Shown here piece by piece: positions 44,001-51,808 of a DNA stretch of 64,000 nt. The notes beneath the pieces are model-generated. The model did no database searches, was not told the origin of the DNA, and saw only the letters and a program-made list of their open reading frames with translations. The stretch is taken from positions 834,077 to 898,076 of the forward strand of contig JACKLY010000001.1 in assembly GCA_024235655.1 (NCBI GenBank). The letters run 5' to 3'. Position numbers and translations under genes: made by a program. Source of the stretch: Zoogloeaceae bacterium (GTDB lineage Bacteria; Pseudomonadota; Gammaproteobacteria; Burkholderiales; Rhodocyclaceae). Positions within the stretch are counted from its first letter, which is position 1. Every line of letters starts with the position of its first letter.

Positions 44001-44214
44001 TGGCCTGGAGTACAACGCCGGCTGCTGGGCGGTGCGATTGGTCGGGCATCAGGTGGCAACAACCACAGGCAACACCAACACCTCCATCTTCGTGCAGCTT
44101 GAGCTGAATGATTTCGCTCGCATCGGCTCCAATCCGGCCGATCTGCTCAGGCGCAATATTCAGGGCTACGGGCTGTCCAACCAGCCGATTTCCGATCCGA
44201 TCTTTGGCGAATAA
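41062..44214 (+). CDS. lptD: LPS-assembly protein LptD with unusual Pro/Ala-rich N-terminal extension
   Basis: About 1,050 residues, some 250 longer than typical LptD. A signal (ALFVCCSLAGFAAGDAAA) is followed by a low-complexity Pro/Ala/Lys segment to about 270. Then come the OstA/beta-jellyroll domain (AVVNADQMTYWPVDDELEAIGNVRL, LRIINGNYTTCKPSDPGWYV) and the large C-terminal barrel (YWNIAPNMDATISPRI, LEPRLYYLNVPYKDQSDIP). The mature protein has two cysteines, 458 and 988, so only one inter-domain disulfide can form instead of two. The motif PLRVxPxLLG occurs twice in the extension (about 32 and 190). It inserts LPS into the outer leaflet with LptE. ATG 41062 is chosen for the signal; upstream starts at 40978/40981 are possible. 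Confidence 0.93.
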   Translation: MSCSCNKPLALFVCCSLAGFAAGDAAAQGVPPLRVDPVLLGLPPAEKKPPSKPAEPVVKGGATEVKPVDQASVESKPLAIDEAPAANKTAERDEAKPEPLQKPPPSKAAASDKIPARAAAPAAVASPVVASPVPAPVPSQSTTPVAAVPVPRPREQEQAAAQPQPQPQPRAAAPTPVSSGAGSKISSMAPLRVHPGLLGQPVLAASPGGAPNQSASAQAGPARYASAPTVAGLDQARDAAWRAGQPPVLNFSSDVIALPDQGAGAPGLKLAKKLQPIEAGGAPLPMFLTADDLAGVTDHEAVASGNAEARKAGAVVNADQMTYWPVDDELEAIGNVRLAQGDDLVSGPRMRMKMAEQTGVFDEPNFFLKREAKWAAKERERQERGAKGSTIVAGSTNAVLPNDTGISRPVPGSLMNVLGISSEAPEPLPMTEAHGSAERIDFEGENKLRIINGNYTTCKPSDPGWYVRADELALDYDREVGEGKNGTVYFQNTPIFWSPWMSFSLNNARKSGFLAPTAGTSSINGISVMTPYYWNIAPNMDATISPRIFAKRGEQLATEFRYLDHHFRSDVRSEFMLNDRLSDEKNRYAYSVRHQQNLGRGLTGALNLSGVSDDQYFTDLGSRSVVTSQRQLLRQGVLSYGGEWWGATVIGQSYQTLNPDSDSSQRIERPYSLAPQINVNARRPDFYQTDLAFVGQYSSFTHAKWDQGRRTVAYPQISVPIVQPGWYATPKIGVSVTDYSLDRRTTTGPESISRTLPIFSVDSGMTFERPTTWFGAAATQTLEPRLYYLNVPYKDQSDIPVFDSALADFNFAQIFSENQFSGYDRVSDANQLTAALTTRLIDPSSGAEAFRAMFGQRYYFKRQQVTLNGVTTTAGADDKWSKSDFLAAFSGRVLPKTYLDAALQYSPHNSRMDRSSIGARYQPELGKVLNASYRFASKEVSSGALKNVDVAGQWPIWGGWSAVGRYNYSILDHKPVETVAGLEYNAGCWAVRLVGHQVATTTGNTNTSIFVQLELNDFARIGSNPADLLRRNIQGYGLSNQPISDPIFGE
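41545..41568 (+). repeat. (CAGCCG)4 hexanucleotide repeat in lptD
   Basis: Four perfect tandem copies of CAGCCG encode Gln-Pro repeats in the low-complexity extension. Changes in copy number would keep the reading frame. Confidence 0.9.
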
Positions 44215-44227
44215 GGGTTTCCGGTTC

Positions 44228-45535
44228 ATGACATCTTTGTTCCGTATTATTGTTCTGCTGCTGGCTGTGCAGGCAAATGCACAAGCGCAATCCGGTCAGC
44301 CGGCACGTGCCCCGGTTGATGCTGATCGCATCGTTGCAGTGGTCAACGATGAAGTGATTACACTTTTCGAACTGCGTAGCCGCCTGGATTCTGCACTCGT
44401 TCAGCTGAAGCAGCAGGGCACGCCCATGCCGCCGCGCGATGTGATGGAAAAACAGATGCTGGAGCGCCTGGTAATCGATCGTGTCCAGTTGCAGATGGCA
44501 CGGGATACCGGCCTGCGTATTGACGATGCGCAGCTTGATCAGGCGCTGAACCGGATTGCTGCCGGCAACAAGATGAGCCTGACACAATTCCGCCAGGCAC
44601 TGGAAAAGGACAGGATTCCATATGCCCGCTTCAGGGAGCAGATCCGCGAGGAAATAACCATCGCCCGCCTGCGCGAGCGGGAGGTCGACAACCGCCTTGT
44701 CATCAGCGATGGCGAAGTGGATAACTTCATGGCAGCGGAAGCGGCCAAGGGCGGAGGTTCCGATGAGGTGCAGGTCGCGCATATTCTCCTGCGCGCACCG
44801 GAATCGGCTTCACCCGAGCAGATCCAGAAACTCAAGTTAAAGGCGGATCAGGTGCTCGAACGCCTGCGCAAGGGGGATGATTTCTCGCAGGTGGCAGCTG
44901 CCTACTCGGATGCCCCTGATGCCTTGCAGGGTGGTGTGCTTCCCCCGCGGCCACTGGATCGCCTGCCAACTTTGTTTGCCGAAGTCGTCGAAAAAATGCG
45001 ACCGGGAGAGGTCTCCCCGCTTCTGAAGAGTGCCAACGGCTTTCATATCGTCAAGCTGCTTGAAAGAAAAGGGGGCTTGACGCTGCCTCCCGTTCAACAG
45101 ACGCATGCCCGCCATATCCTGATCAAGGTGAATGAACTGGTGTCGGAATCGGAAGCCCGGCACAAACTGGCCGGCCTGCGTGATCGTCTGGTGCATGGCG
45201 GTGATTTTGCTGAACTGGCACGTCTCTATTCGCAGGATGGCTCGGCCGCCAAGGGCGGTGATCTCGGTTGGCTCTATGCCGGTGATACCGTGCCTGAATT
45301 TGAACGTGCCATGGATCGTTTGCCATTGAAGGAGGTCAGCCAGCCTGTGCAATCGCCATTCGGTTTTCATCTGATCGAAGTGCTTGAGCGGCGAATGCAG
45401 GATGTCTCCGATGAGCGCAAGCGCATGGCAGCCAAGCAGGTTCTGCGGGAACGCAAACTGGACGATGCCTATCAGGACTGGCTGCGCCAGATCCGTGATC
45501 GCGCATACGTTGAATACCGGATCGAGGAACAATAA
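44228..45535 (+). CDS. surA: Periplasmic chaperone/peptidyl-prolyl isomerase SurA
   Basis: A 435-residue outer-membrane-protein chaperone. A signal (LFRIIVLLLAVQANAQA) precedes the N-terminal chaperone domain (DRIVAVVNDEVITLFELRSRL), two parvulin domains (VQVAHILLRAPESASPEQ... and THARHILIKVNELVSESEAR...) and the C-terminal helix. The ATG at 44228, 13 bases after lptD, gives the signal at the N-terminus; longer in-frame starts lie inside lptD. LptD is one of the best-known SurA clients, so the lptD-surA-pdxA-rsmA order is functionally sensible as well as conserved. Confidence 0.95.
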   Translation: MTSLFRIIVLLLAVQANAQAQSGQPARAPVDADRIVAVVNDEVITLFELRSRLDSALVQLKQQGTPMPPRDVMEKQMLERLVIDRVQLQMARDTGLRIDDAQLDQALNRIAAGNKMSLTQFRQALEKDRIPYARFREQIREEITIARLREREVDNRLVISDGEVDNFMAAEAAKGGGSDEVQVAHILLRAPESASPEQIQKLKLKADQVLERLRKGDDFSQVAAAYSDAPDALQGGVLPPRPLDRLPTLFAEVVEKMRPGEVSPLLKSANGFHIVKLLERKGGLTLPPVQQTHARHILIKVNELVSESEARHKLAGLRDRLVHGGDFAELARLYSQDGSAAKGGDLGWLYAGDTVPEFERAMDRLPLKEVSQPVQSPFGFHLIEVLERRMQDVSDERKRMAAKQVLRERKLDDAYQDWLRQIRDRAYVEYRIEEQ

Positions 45536-45536
45536 G

Positions 45537-46532
45537 GTGACCGGGTTGCCGGTCATCGCCATTACCTCGGGCGAGCCGGCCGGGATCGGCCCCGAGCTTT
45601 GCCTGCAACTGGCGTCACGGAGTTTCCCCGCACATCTGGTGGTACTTGCCGACCGTGCACTGCTTGCTGAACGTGCTGCGCTGATCGGTCAGCCATTGGG
45701 CCTCAGCGAATATTCAACGGGAAAGCAGCATCCCGGGCTCAGTGTGCTGCATCTTCCGCTGCGGTCTGCCGCGCTTCCCGGCAAGTTGCAGCCGGAAAAT
45801 TCACGCTATGTGCTGGATCTGCTCGATCGGGCCTTGGGCGGCTGCCGCACAGCCGAGTTCGCGGCCATGGTTACCGCTCCCGTCCACAAGGGCGTCATCA
45901 ATCAGGCGGGGATCCCGTTTACTGGTCACACTGAATATCTGGCCGAGGCCTGCGCCACGGATCGGGTGGTGATGATGCTGGCGGGAGAGACGGCCGCGGG
46001 ACCGCTACGTGTTGCACTGGTCACGACCCACCTGCCCCTGCGCGATGTTGCCGCAGCAATAACGGGTCAGGCCCTCGAGGAAACCCTGCACATTCTCCAT
46101 GCCGACATGGCCCGCAAGTACGGGATTGCTGATCCCCGCATACTGATTGCCGGCCTCAATCCGCATGCGGGCGAGGGGGGCTATCTCGGTCGTGAGGAAA
46201 TCGAGATCATCGAACCGGTTCTCGCCCGCTTGCGTGGGCAAGGGATGACACTGATCGGGCCGTTGCCGGCCGATACCCTGTTTACCCCGCCGATCCTGGC
46301 GCAGGGGGATTGCGTCCTGGCGATGTATCACGATCAGGGGCTGGGGCCCCTCAAGTACGCCACTTTCGGCAAGGGGATCAACGTCACCCTCGGCTTGCCG
46401 GTGATTCGTACCTCGGTCGATCATGGCACTGCACTGGAACTGGCCGGTACCGGGCAGGCGGATCCCGGCAGCCTGTTCGAGGCTGTTGACCAGGCCATCC
46501 GCATGGTCAAGGCGGCTTGGAGGCACACATGA
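45537..46532 (+). CDS. pdxA: 4-hydroxythreonine-4-phosphate dehydrogenase
   Basis: A 331-residue enzyme of de novo pyridoxal phosphate synthesis. PVIAITSGEPAGIGPEL at the N-terminus, VTAPVHKGVINQAGIPFTGHTEYLAE (metal His), GLNPHAGEGGYLGREE and AMYHDQGLGPLKY are all PdxA signatures. The GTG at 45537 begins one base after the surA stop with GAGGA eight bases upstream. The 3' end overlaps rsmA by four bases (ATGA). Confidence 0.95.
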   Translation: MTGLPVIAITSGEPAGIGPELCLQLASRSFPAHLVVLADRALLAERAALIGQPLGLSEYSTGKQHPGLSVLHLPLRSAALPGKLQPENSRYVLDLLDRALGGCRTAEFAAMVTAPVHKGVINQAGIPFTGHTEYLAEACATDRVVMMLAGETAAGPLRVALVTTHLPLRDVAAAITGQALEETLHILHADMARKYGIADPRILIAGLNPHAGEGGYLGREEIEIIEPVLARLRGQGMTLIGPLPADTLFTPPILAQGDCVLAMYHDQGLGPLKYATFGKGINVTLGLPVIRTSVDHGTALELAGTGQADPGSLFEAVDQAIRMVKAAWRHT

Positions 46533-47302
46533 AACATATTCCCCGCAAGCGTTTCGGCCAGAATTTTCTTGTCGATACACATGTCGTTGCCAGCATCGTG
46601 TCGGCCATTGCGCCAGCCGCCGGTGATGTGCTGGTCGAGATCGGCCCCGGCCTGGGAGCGCTGACAGAGCCTTTGCTGGATCATCTCGATCATCTGCATG
46701 TCGTCGAGATCGACCGCGACATCGTTGCCCGCTTGCGCAAGCGCTATCCGCCCTCCCGGGTGAGCATTCATGAAGGTGATGCACTGGCCTTTGATTTCGG
46801 ATCGCTGGGACAGAACCTGCGTATCGTCGGCAACCTGCCCTACAACATATCGACCCCCCTGCTGTTCCATCTGGCCGGTGTTGCGGAGCAAGTGCGCGAC
46901 ATGCATTTCATGCTGCAGAAGGAAGTGGTTGAACGCATGGTGGCCACGCCCGGCGAGAGTGCCTTCAGTCGCCTGTCGGTGATGCTGCAGTACCGATTCT
47001 GGCTGGAGTGGTTGATCGATGTCCCTCCGGAGTCCTTCGACCCGCCACCGAAAGTGGATTCTGCGGTGGTCAGGATGATTCCGCGTGCTGTTGCTGAACT
47101 GGCGGCTCTTGACGAAGCGGTTCTGTCGAAAGTGGTTGCAACAGCCTTTGCGCAACGCCGCAAAATGCTGCGCAACAATCTCAAGGGTCTGTTTGATGAT
47201 ACCGCGCTGGCCGAACTTGGCATCAATCCGAAGTCGCGTGCAGAAGACTTGCCTGTGAGCGACTACGTTCGGGCCGCCAACTGGCTGGTAGAAAAAAAGT
47301 AG
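46529..47302 (+). CDS. rsmA: 16S rRNA dimethyladenosine transferase
   Basis: A 257-residue methyltransferase that dimethylates the two adjacent adenines near the 3' end of 16S rRNA. Seen: RKRFGQNFLVD at the start, SAM motif I VLVEIGPGLGALTEPLL, VVEIDRD, and motif IV NLPYNISTPLL. FDPPPKVDSAVVRM and AFAQRRKMLRNNLKG are further family marks. It closes the lptD-surA-pdxA-rsmA operon. Confidence 0.96.
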   Translation: MKHIPRKRFGQNFLVDTHVVASIVSAIAPAAGDVLVEIGPGLGALTEPLLDHLDHLHVVEIDRDIVARLRKRYPPSRVSIHEGDALAFDFGSLGQNLRIVGNLPYNISTPLLFHLAGVAEQVRDMHFMLQKEVVERMVATPGESAFSRLSVMLQYRFWLEWLIDVPPESFDPPPKVDSAVVRMIPRAVAELAALDEAVLSKVVATAFAQRRKMLRNNLKGLFDDTALAELGINPKSRAEDLPVSDYVRAANWLVEKK

Positions 47303-47330
47303 GCGGCGCAAGGGTACGCCTTGCACCGCC
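47302..47330 (+). terminator. Hairpin after rsmA, possible terminator
   Basis: GGCGG-C-GCAAGG pairs with CCTTGC-A-CCGCC around a short loop, beginning at the rsmA stop. It is followed by TGAACCTCTCT rather than a T-run, so termination would be weak or factor dependent. Confidence 0.5.
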
Positions 47331-47418
47331 TGAACCTCTCTGTATGCATCAGCCGTTGCGCACAAATTCGCAACCGCTCGTGGAAGAGAGGAGGGGGAGA
47401 GCCCTTACAGTAGCGCGC

Positions 47419-47610
47419 CTATTTCTTCAGCGGACAGGTGTTCATGCCGAGCAGCGTGTAGGCCGGGCACCAGCCGAAAAGGCCGGTCGCCAGCGGTACC
47501 ACGCCAATCCAGCCCCAGGCGCCTACCGTGCCCGTCGCCGCCAGGCCAACGAGCACGATGCCGGCACCAATCCGGGCAATCTTATCGAAACCACCTACGT
47601 TTGCATTCAT
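47419..47610 (-). CDS. Small DUF2892 (YgaP-like) inner-membrane protein
   Basis: A 63-residue protein with two hydrophobic segments (ARIGAGIVLVGLAATG and GWIGVVPLATGLFGWCPAYTLLG) and the DUF2892 pattern NVGGFDKIARI ... GWCPAYTLLGMNTCP. The two Cys near the C-terminus are typical. In other proteins this domain is fused to rhodanese (YgaP), hinting at sulfur chemistry, but the function of the stand-alone form is unknown. ATG 47610 has GGAG six bases upstream; ATG 47616 is another possible start. A Crp/Fnr-type site lies about 100 bases upstream. Confidence 0.85.
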   Translation of the reverse strand: MNANVGGFDKIARIGAGIVLVGLAATGTVGAWGWIGVVPLATGLFGWCPAYTLLGMNTCPLKK

Positions 47611-47681
47611 GATCATCTCCGTTCAGAAATACGTTGTCTGTCTGGCCGCCCCAGAATATCCGGGCAGCAGCAACGGGGATC

Positions 47682-47724
47682 AGAATAGGGATTTCAGGCC
47701 GGCCTGTATGTAACCTGGGTCACA
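47682..47724 (-). promoter_or_regulatory. Crp/Fnr-type operator and putative promoter of the DUF2892 gene
   Basis: TGTAA-N6-TCACA at 47709-47724 differs in one base from a perfect Crp-like dyad. On the minus strand TATTCT (47687-47682) is a possible -10. If transcription starts about seven bases beyond it, the dyad is centred near -41.5, the usual position for class II activation by Crp/Fnr proteins. No good -35 is present, as expected of an activated promoter. Confidence 0.6.
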
Positions 47725-47750
47725 CAGCCGGGGGTGATGGCGCAAGAAGA

Positions 47751-48422
47751 CTATTCGCTGCCGTGTGCGGCAAATCGGCTCAGGCCATCGCGATCACGAA
47801 TCGAGATGTGTTCGCGGCTGAGGGATAAAAACCCCTGGGCGGAAAACCCTTTGAGCAGGCGGCTGACAATTTCACGCACGCTGCCCAACTCGTCCGCCAG
47901 CGCTTGATGGGTGGCTTGGATCTCATCACCACGGGTGAGTAGTAAGCGAGCCAGTCGCTGATCCAGGCGGTGAAAGGCAACCTCTTCAACCAGTTGCATC
48001 AGCTCGGCAATCCGCTCCGAAAACAGATGGAAGACAAAATCGCGAAATGGCCGGTTCTCGGTCATCAATCGTTCGAAAAGCGCGATCGGCATGACCAGCA
48101 ATGTCACCGCAGTTTCTGTCACACCCTGCGCCGAATAGGGCGTGTTACCCAGCAGGCAACTGGAGCTGATGATGCAGGAATCGCCGGGCGCCACCCGGTA
48201 GAGCAGCATTTCCCGGCCTGTGGCAGTGGCCTTGACCACCTTGATGCTGCCCTCAATGACCAATGGAAAGCCGCGACAGGGTTGGGTTTCTGCAAACAGT
48301 GGGGTGCCTGCCGGCAGGTGGATCAGCGCCTCGGGGCGCAGCAGCAGCGCAAGATCAGTTTCGGACAGTGAGGCCAGTGCCGGGTAAAGCGTCAGCAGGT
48401 GATCACGGCTCATGTGAGTCAT
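47751..48422 (-). CDS. Crp/Fnr-family transcription regulator
   Basis: A 223-residue regulator. The N-terminal cyclic-nucleotide-binding-fold domain (LPAGTPLFAETQPCRGFPLVIEGSIKV) is followed by the long dimer helix and a C-terminal winged helix with ELGSVREIVSRLLKGF, carrying the Glu-x-x-Ser-Arg recognition residues. The N-terminal Cys cluster of oxygen-sensing FNR is missing; Cys residues occur instead in PCRG and DSCIISSSCLLG. The ligand is unknown. Its start overlaps xthA by four bases. The probable operator lies just downstream of its stop, in front of the DUF2892 gene, which is therefore a likely target. Confidence 0.87.
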   Translation of the reverse strand: MTHMSRDHLLTLYPALASLSETDLALLLRPEALIHLPAGTPLFAETQPCRGFPLVIEGSIKVVKATATGREMLLYRVAPGDSCIISSSCLLGNTPYSAQGVTETAVTLLVMPIALFERLMTENRPFRDFVFHLFSERIAELMQLVEEVAFHRLDQRLARLLLTRGDEIQATHQALADELGSVREIVSRLLKGFSAQGFLSLSREHISIRDRDGLSRFAAHGSE

Positions 48423-49180
48423 GCTGCAATTTCTGCCACAACTGGTGCGTGATCGGAAGGGCGCTCAAGTGCCCGTGGCGACTTGTCTACCTGGCAGCTC
48501 CGGCAGTCAGCAGCGAGTGTCGGCGTGAGCAGGATGTGGTCAATGCGCAAGCCAAAATTGCGGCGGAAAGCCAGCATCCGGTAATCCCACCAGGAAAAGC
48601 TTTTTTCCGGCTGATCGAAAAGGCGGAAGGCATCCTGCAGCCCGGTATCCAGAAGTGCTGCAAATGCCGCCCGCTCCGGCGCAGAAACATGAATTTCCTC
48701 TTTCCAGTCGGCGTGGGCGTCACGATCCTCGGGGGCGATGTTGTAATCCCCCAGTAGCGCAAGACGTGGATAGCGAGCAAGCTCGACGGTCAGCCACTCG
48801 GTCAATGCTGCAAGCCAGGACATCTTGTAGGCAAATTTTTCCGAACCGACGGCCTGGCCGTTGGGAAAGTATCCGCAGATGATGCGCACGTCGTTGACGG
48901 TGGCTGCGATCAGGCGCTTCTGCTCATCGGCAAATCCCGGAATGCCGATCTGCACATCGGTAATCGGCTGGCGGGAAAGAATGGCGACGCCATTGTAGGT
49001 TTTTTGCCCACTGAAGGCCGATGTGTAACCCGCAGCCGCCAATTCAGCTTCGGGGAAGGCCTTGTCTTCCTGTTTCAGTTCCTGCAGGCAAAGCACGTCC
49101 GGTTGTACCGATGCCAGCCAGTCCAGTACCTGTGGCAGGCGCACCTTCAGCGAATTGACGTTCCATGTTGCCAATTTCAC
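48419..49180 (-). CDS. xthA: Exodeoxyribonuclease III
   Basis: A 253-residue AP endonuclease/3' exonuclease of base-excision repair. Seen: KLATWNVNSLKVRLPQVLDWL, DVLCLQELKQED (metal Glu), YNGVAILSR, LLGDYNIAPEDRD (Asp/Asn), WWDYR, and GLRIDHILLTP ... ERPSDHAPVVAEI with the catalytic His. Both ends overlap neighbours by four bases (glutaredoxin-like upstream, crp-like downstream), so it is in the middle of a compact minus-strand operon. Confidence 0.96.
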   Translation of the reverse strand: MKLATWNVNSLKVRLPQVLDWLASVQPDVLCLQELKQEDKAFPEAELAAAGYTSAFSGQKTYNGVAILSRQPITDVQIGIPGFADEQKRLIAATVNDVRIICGYFPNGQAVGSEKFAYKMSWLAALTEWLTVELARYPRLALLGDYNIAPEDRDAHADWKEEIHVSAPERAAFAALLDTGLQDAFRLFDQPEKSFSWWDYRMLAFRRNFGLRIDHILLTPTLAADCRSCQVDKSPRALERPSDHAPVVAEIAA

Positions 49181-49686
49181 CGCGAGAGGCTTCCTGAAGC
49201 GGGGGCGCCGGGAAGCGCCGTCTTTGGGTAGCCGGCCAGGTCAAGCAGGTTGTTCCATGCCGAGGCTTCAAAGCCCTTGAACTTCTGCGAGCCCACGGTC
49301 AGGAACGGAACGCTGGCTTCTCCGCCAGTCAGCGCCTTGAGTGCATCGAAATCAGCACCCTCGCCCGATACCATTTTTTCAGTGAACGGCACGCCGCGAC
49401 CATTGAGCAAGCTGCGCGCCTGCTGACAGACTTCAATGCAGTCGGCGGCGGTATAGACGACAACCGGGAACTTTTCAGCGGCGATTTTGGTGGCGTAAGG
49501 CTGTTGCCGCTCGTTACTCGCCGCTGCGCCTTCACGGGTGAATGACTTGATGTGCAAGGGGGGGGGCTGGTCGGAAAATACCGATCGGCCGGTTGCCGGG
49601 TCTACCCAGCGATAAGTGGCTTGCGCCACGGCGCTCAGCGGCTGCAATACCGCGGCCAGCAGGACGGTAATGAGAAGACGGTTCAT
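49177..49686 (-). CDS. Exported DUF4124-glutaredoxin fusion protein
   Basis: A 169-residue protein with a signal (LLITVLLAAVLQPLSAVAQA), an N-terminal DUF4124 segment (TYRWVDPATGRSVFSDQPPP) and a thioredoxin-fold/glutaredoxin-like domain from about 70. The active-site region reads YTAADCIEVCQQA, Cys-x3-Cys rather than the CxxC of glutaredoxins; VPFLTVGSQKFKGF supplies the cis-Pro. It probably acts in the periplasm, but the unusual Cys spacing leaves its redox role open. A C9 tract (49558-49566 on the plus strand as G) encodes the Pro run. Confidence 0.82.
   Translation of the reverse strand: MNRLLITVLLAAVLQPLSAVAQATYRWVDPATGRSVFSDQPPPLHIKSFTREGAAASNERQQPYATKIAAEKFPVVVYTAADCIEVCQQARSLLNGRGVPFTEKMVSGEGADFDALKALTGGEASVPFLTVGSQKFKGFEASAWNNLLDLAGYPKTALPGAPASGSLSR
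49558..49566 (-). repeat. Nine-base G/C homopolymer in the DUF4124-glutaredoxin gene
   Basis: Nine Gs on the plus strand encode Pro-Pro-Pro in the minus-strand gene. It is the third nine-base G/C tract in coding DNA in this window. Confidence 0.88.
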
Positions 49687-49705
49687 GGCAAATCCTCAGG
49701 GCCGA

Positions 49706-51745
49706 TCATGCTTCGATCATACCACTGTGGCGCAGCAGGGCATCAGGGCTGGGCTCGCGTCCCCGAAATGCCTTGAAGGAGTCGAGTGCCGAGCGTACGC
49801 CGCCCACCGCCAGGATTTCGTCAAGGAAGCGGCGCCCGGTTTCCGGGTCAAAGGGGTTGCCTGCCTCTTCGAAAGCAGCATAGCAATCGGCGGACAGCAC
49901 CTCTGCCCACTTGTAGCTGTAATAGCCAGCCGCATAACCGCCGGCAAAGATGTGGGAAAAGCTGTTCGGAAAACGATGCCAGTCTGGCGGGAAGACGACG
50001 GCGACCTCGTTGCGCACTTCTTCCAGCAGTTGCAGCACGCCGCGGTCACTTTTCGGGTCGAAATCATTGTGCAGCAGCAGATCGAACAAGGAGAACTCGA
50101 TCTGGCGCACTGTCTGCATGCCGGCAAGAAAATTCCTGGCCGCCAGCATCTTGTCGAACAGTTCCCGTGGCAGCGCGGCACCCGTATCGACGTGAGCGGT
50201 CATGTCCTGGAGTACGGCCCATTCCCAGCAGAAGTTCTCCATGAATTGCGACGGCAACTCGACGGCATCCCATTCGACGCCGCTGATGCCGGAGACGCCG
50301 AGTTCCTCGACCTGCGTCAGCAGGTGATGCAGGCCATGGCCGGTTTCGTGGAAAAGCGTGGTCACTTCGTCATGGGTGAAGGTGGCCGGCTTGTTGCCTA
50401 CCGGGCGCGAGAAGTTGCAGACGAGATAGGCGACCGGCGTCTGGATGCCGTTGCTGGTGCGCTTGCGTCCCATGGCATCGTTCATCCAGGCGCCGCCTTT
50501 CTTTTCCTCCCGGGCATAGAGGTCAAGGTAGAACTGGCCGACCAGCTTGCCCTGGGGGTCTTCGATGCGGAAGAAGCGGACATCCTCGTGCCATACCGGC
50601 GCCTGATCCGGTTTGACCTGCACCGAAAAAAGCGTTTCGATAACACGGAAGAGACCGGCGAGCACCTTGGGCTCGGTGAAATACTGTTTCACTTCCTGGT
50701 CCGAGAAAGCGTAGCGCTGCTGCAGCAGTTTTTCCGATACCCAACTCATGTCCCAGGGCTCCAGGGGATCAAGGCCGAATTCAGATCGGGCAAAGCGGCG
50801 CAGTTCGGCGATGTCCTTTTCCGCAAAGGGGCGGGCCTTGCGCGCCATTTCACGCAGGAAAGCAAGCACCTGTTCAGGCGACTCGGCCATTTTGGCGACC
50901 AGTGATACCTCGGCGAAATTACGGTAGCCGAGCAGATGTGCTTCTTCAGCCCGCAGTTTGAGCAATTGCTGAATCAATGGCGTGTTGTCCAGTTCCGCCC
51001 TGCCAAATTCCGATGCACGCGTTGCATAGGCACGGTACATGGCGGAACGCAGGCGGCGATTGTCGGCATACTGCATCACCGGGCCGAATGAGGGCGCATG
51101 CAAGGTGAATCGCCAGCCTTCGATGCCGGCTTTCTCCGCTGCACCGCGAGCGACTTCAATCACATCTGGCGGCAAGCCGGCAAGGTCGGCCGGATCGGTG
51201 ACGACCTCCGCATGGGCATTGGTAGCGTCGAGCAGATTTTCGGAAAACCTGGCCTGCAATGCTGCTGCTTCCTCCTGCAGTTCCTGAAAGCGCGGCTTTT
51301 GGGCGTCAGGCAGTTCCGCGCCGGAGAGACGGAAGTCACGGATCTCGTTATCGATGATGCGCCGGCGGGCAGGTGAAAGGCGTGAGTATTCCTCACTACC
51401 GGCCAGTGTCTTGTATCTGGAGAACAACGCCAGATTCTGGCCAAGCTCGGAATAGAAACGGGTCATTTCGGGCAGCAGGTCATTGTAGGCATCGCGCCAT
51501 GCGGGAATGTCCTTGACCGAATGCAGGTGGCCGACGATTCCCCAGGCACGGGAAAGGTGTTCGGTGCCATCATTCAGCGGGGCTACGAAATCATCCCAGC
51601 TTGAGGAGGCTTCGTTGGCGGTCAACTTGGCAATCAGTTCTCGGCAATGCCCGAGCAATTCCGTCAATGCCGGACGGACATGCTCGGGCTGGATGAGGTC
51701 GAAACGTGGCAGGCCGGTGAAATCAAGCAGGGGATTGGTCGTCAT
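49706..51745 (-). CDS. prlC: Oligopeptidase A (M3 family metallopeptidase)
   Basis: A 679-residue cytoplasmic zinc peptidase that degrades short peptides, including cleaved signal peptides. The zinc motif HETGH in TLFHETGHGLHHLL and the downstream Glu (GVSGISGVEWDAVELPSQFMENF) are intact; DLYAREEKKGGAWM and FAGGYAAGYYSYKWAEVL fit M3 enzymes. ATG 51745 gives the usual start MTTNPLLDF; a TTG at 51766 is in frame. It lies between the DUF2189 and DUF4124 genes on the same strand. Confidence 0.95.
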   Translation of the reverse strand: MTTNPLLDFTGLPRFDLIQPEHVRPALTELLGHCRELIAKLTANEASSSWDDFVAPLNDGTEHLSRAWGIVGHLHSVKDIPAWRDAYNDLLPEMTRFYSELGQNLALFSRYKTLAGSEEYSRLSPARRRIIDNEIRDFRLSGAELPDAQKPRFQELQEEAAALQARFSENLLDATNAHAEVVTDPADLAGLPPDVIEVARGAAEKAGIEGWRFTLHAPSFGPVMQYADNRRLRSAMYRAYATRASEFGRAELDNTPLIQQLLKLRAEEAHLLGYRNFAEVSLVAKMAESPEQVLAFLREMARKARPFAEKDIAELRRFARSEFGLDPLEPWDMSWVSEKLLQQRYAFSDQEVKQYFTEPKVLAGLFRVIETLFSVQVKPDQAPVWHEDVRFFRIEDPQGKLVGQFYLDLYAREEKKGGAWMNDAMGRKRTSNGIQTPVAYLVCNFSRPVGNKPATFTHDEVTTLFHETGHGLHHLLTQVEELGVSGISGVEWDAVELPSQFMENFCWEWAVLQDMTAHVDTGAALPRELFDKMLAARNFLAGMQTVRQIEFSLFDLLLHNDFDPKSDRGVLQLLEEVRNEVAVVFPPDWHRFPNSFSHIFAGGYAAGYYSYKWAEVLSADCYAAFEEAGNPFDPETGRRFLDEILAVGGVRSALDSFKAFRGREPSPDALLRHSGMIEA

Positions 51746-51768
51746 TTCAGATCCGGAAAGAGTCAATT

Positions 51769-51796
51769 GACGCAGGCAGGCCAGCCTCCCTGCGTC
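51769..51796 (-). other. Stem-loop between the DUF2189 gene and prlC
   Basis: GACGCAGG and CCTGCGTC form an eight-base stem with further pairing (AGG/CCT) inside. It starts 12 bases beyond the DUF2189 stop but has no T-run on the minus strand. It may attenuate read-through or sit in the prlC leader. Confidence 0.4.
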
Positions 51797-51808
51797 GGAG
51801 CAAGGCGG

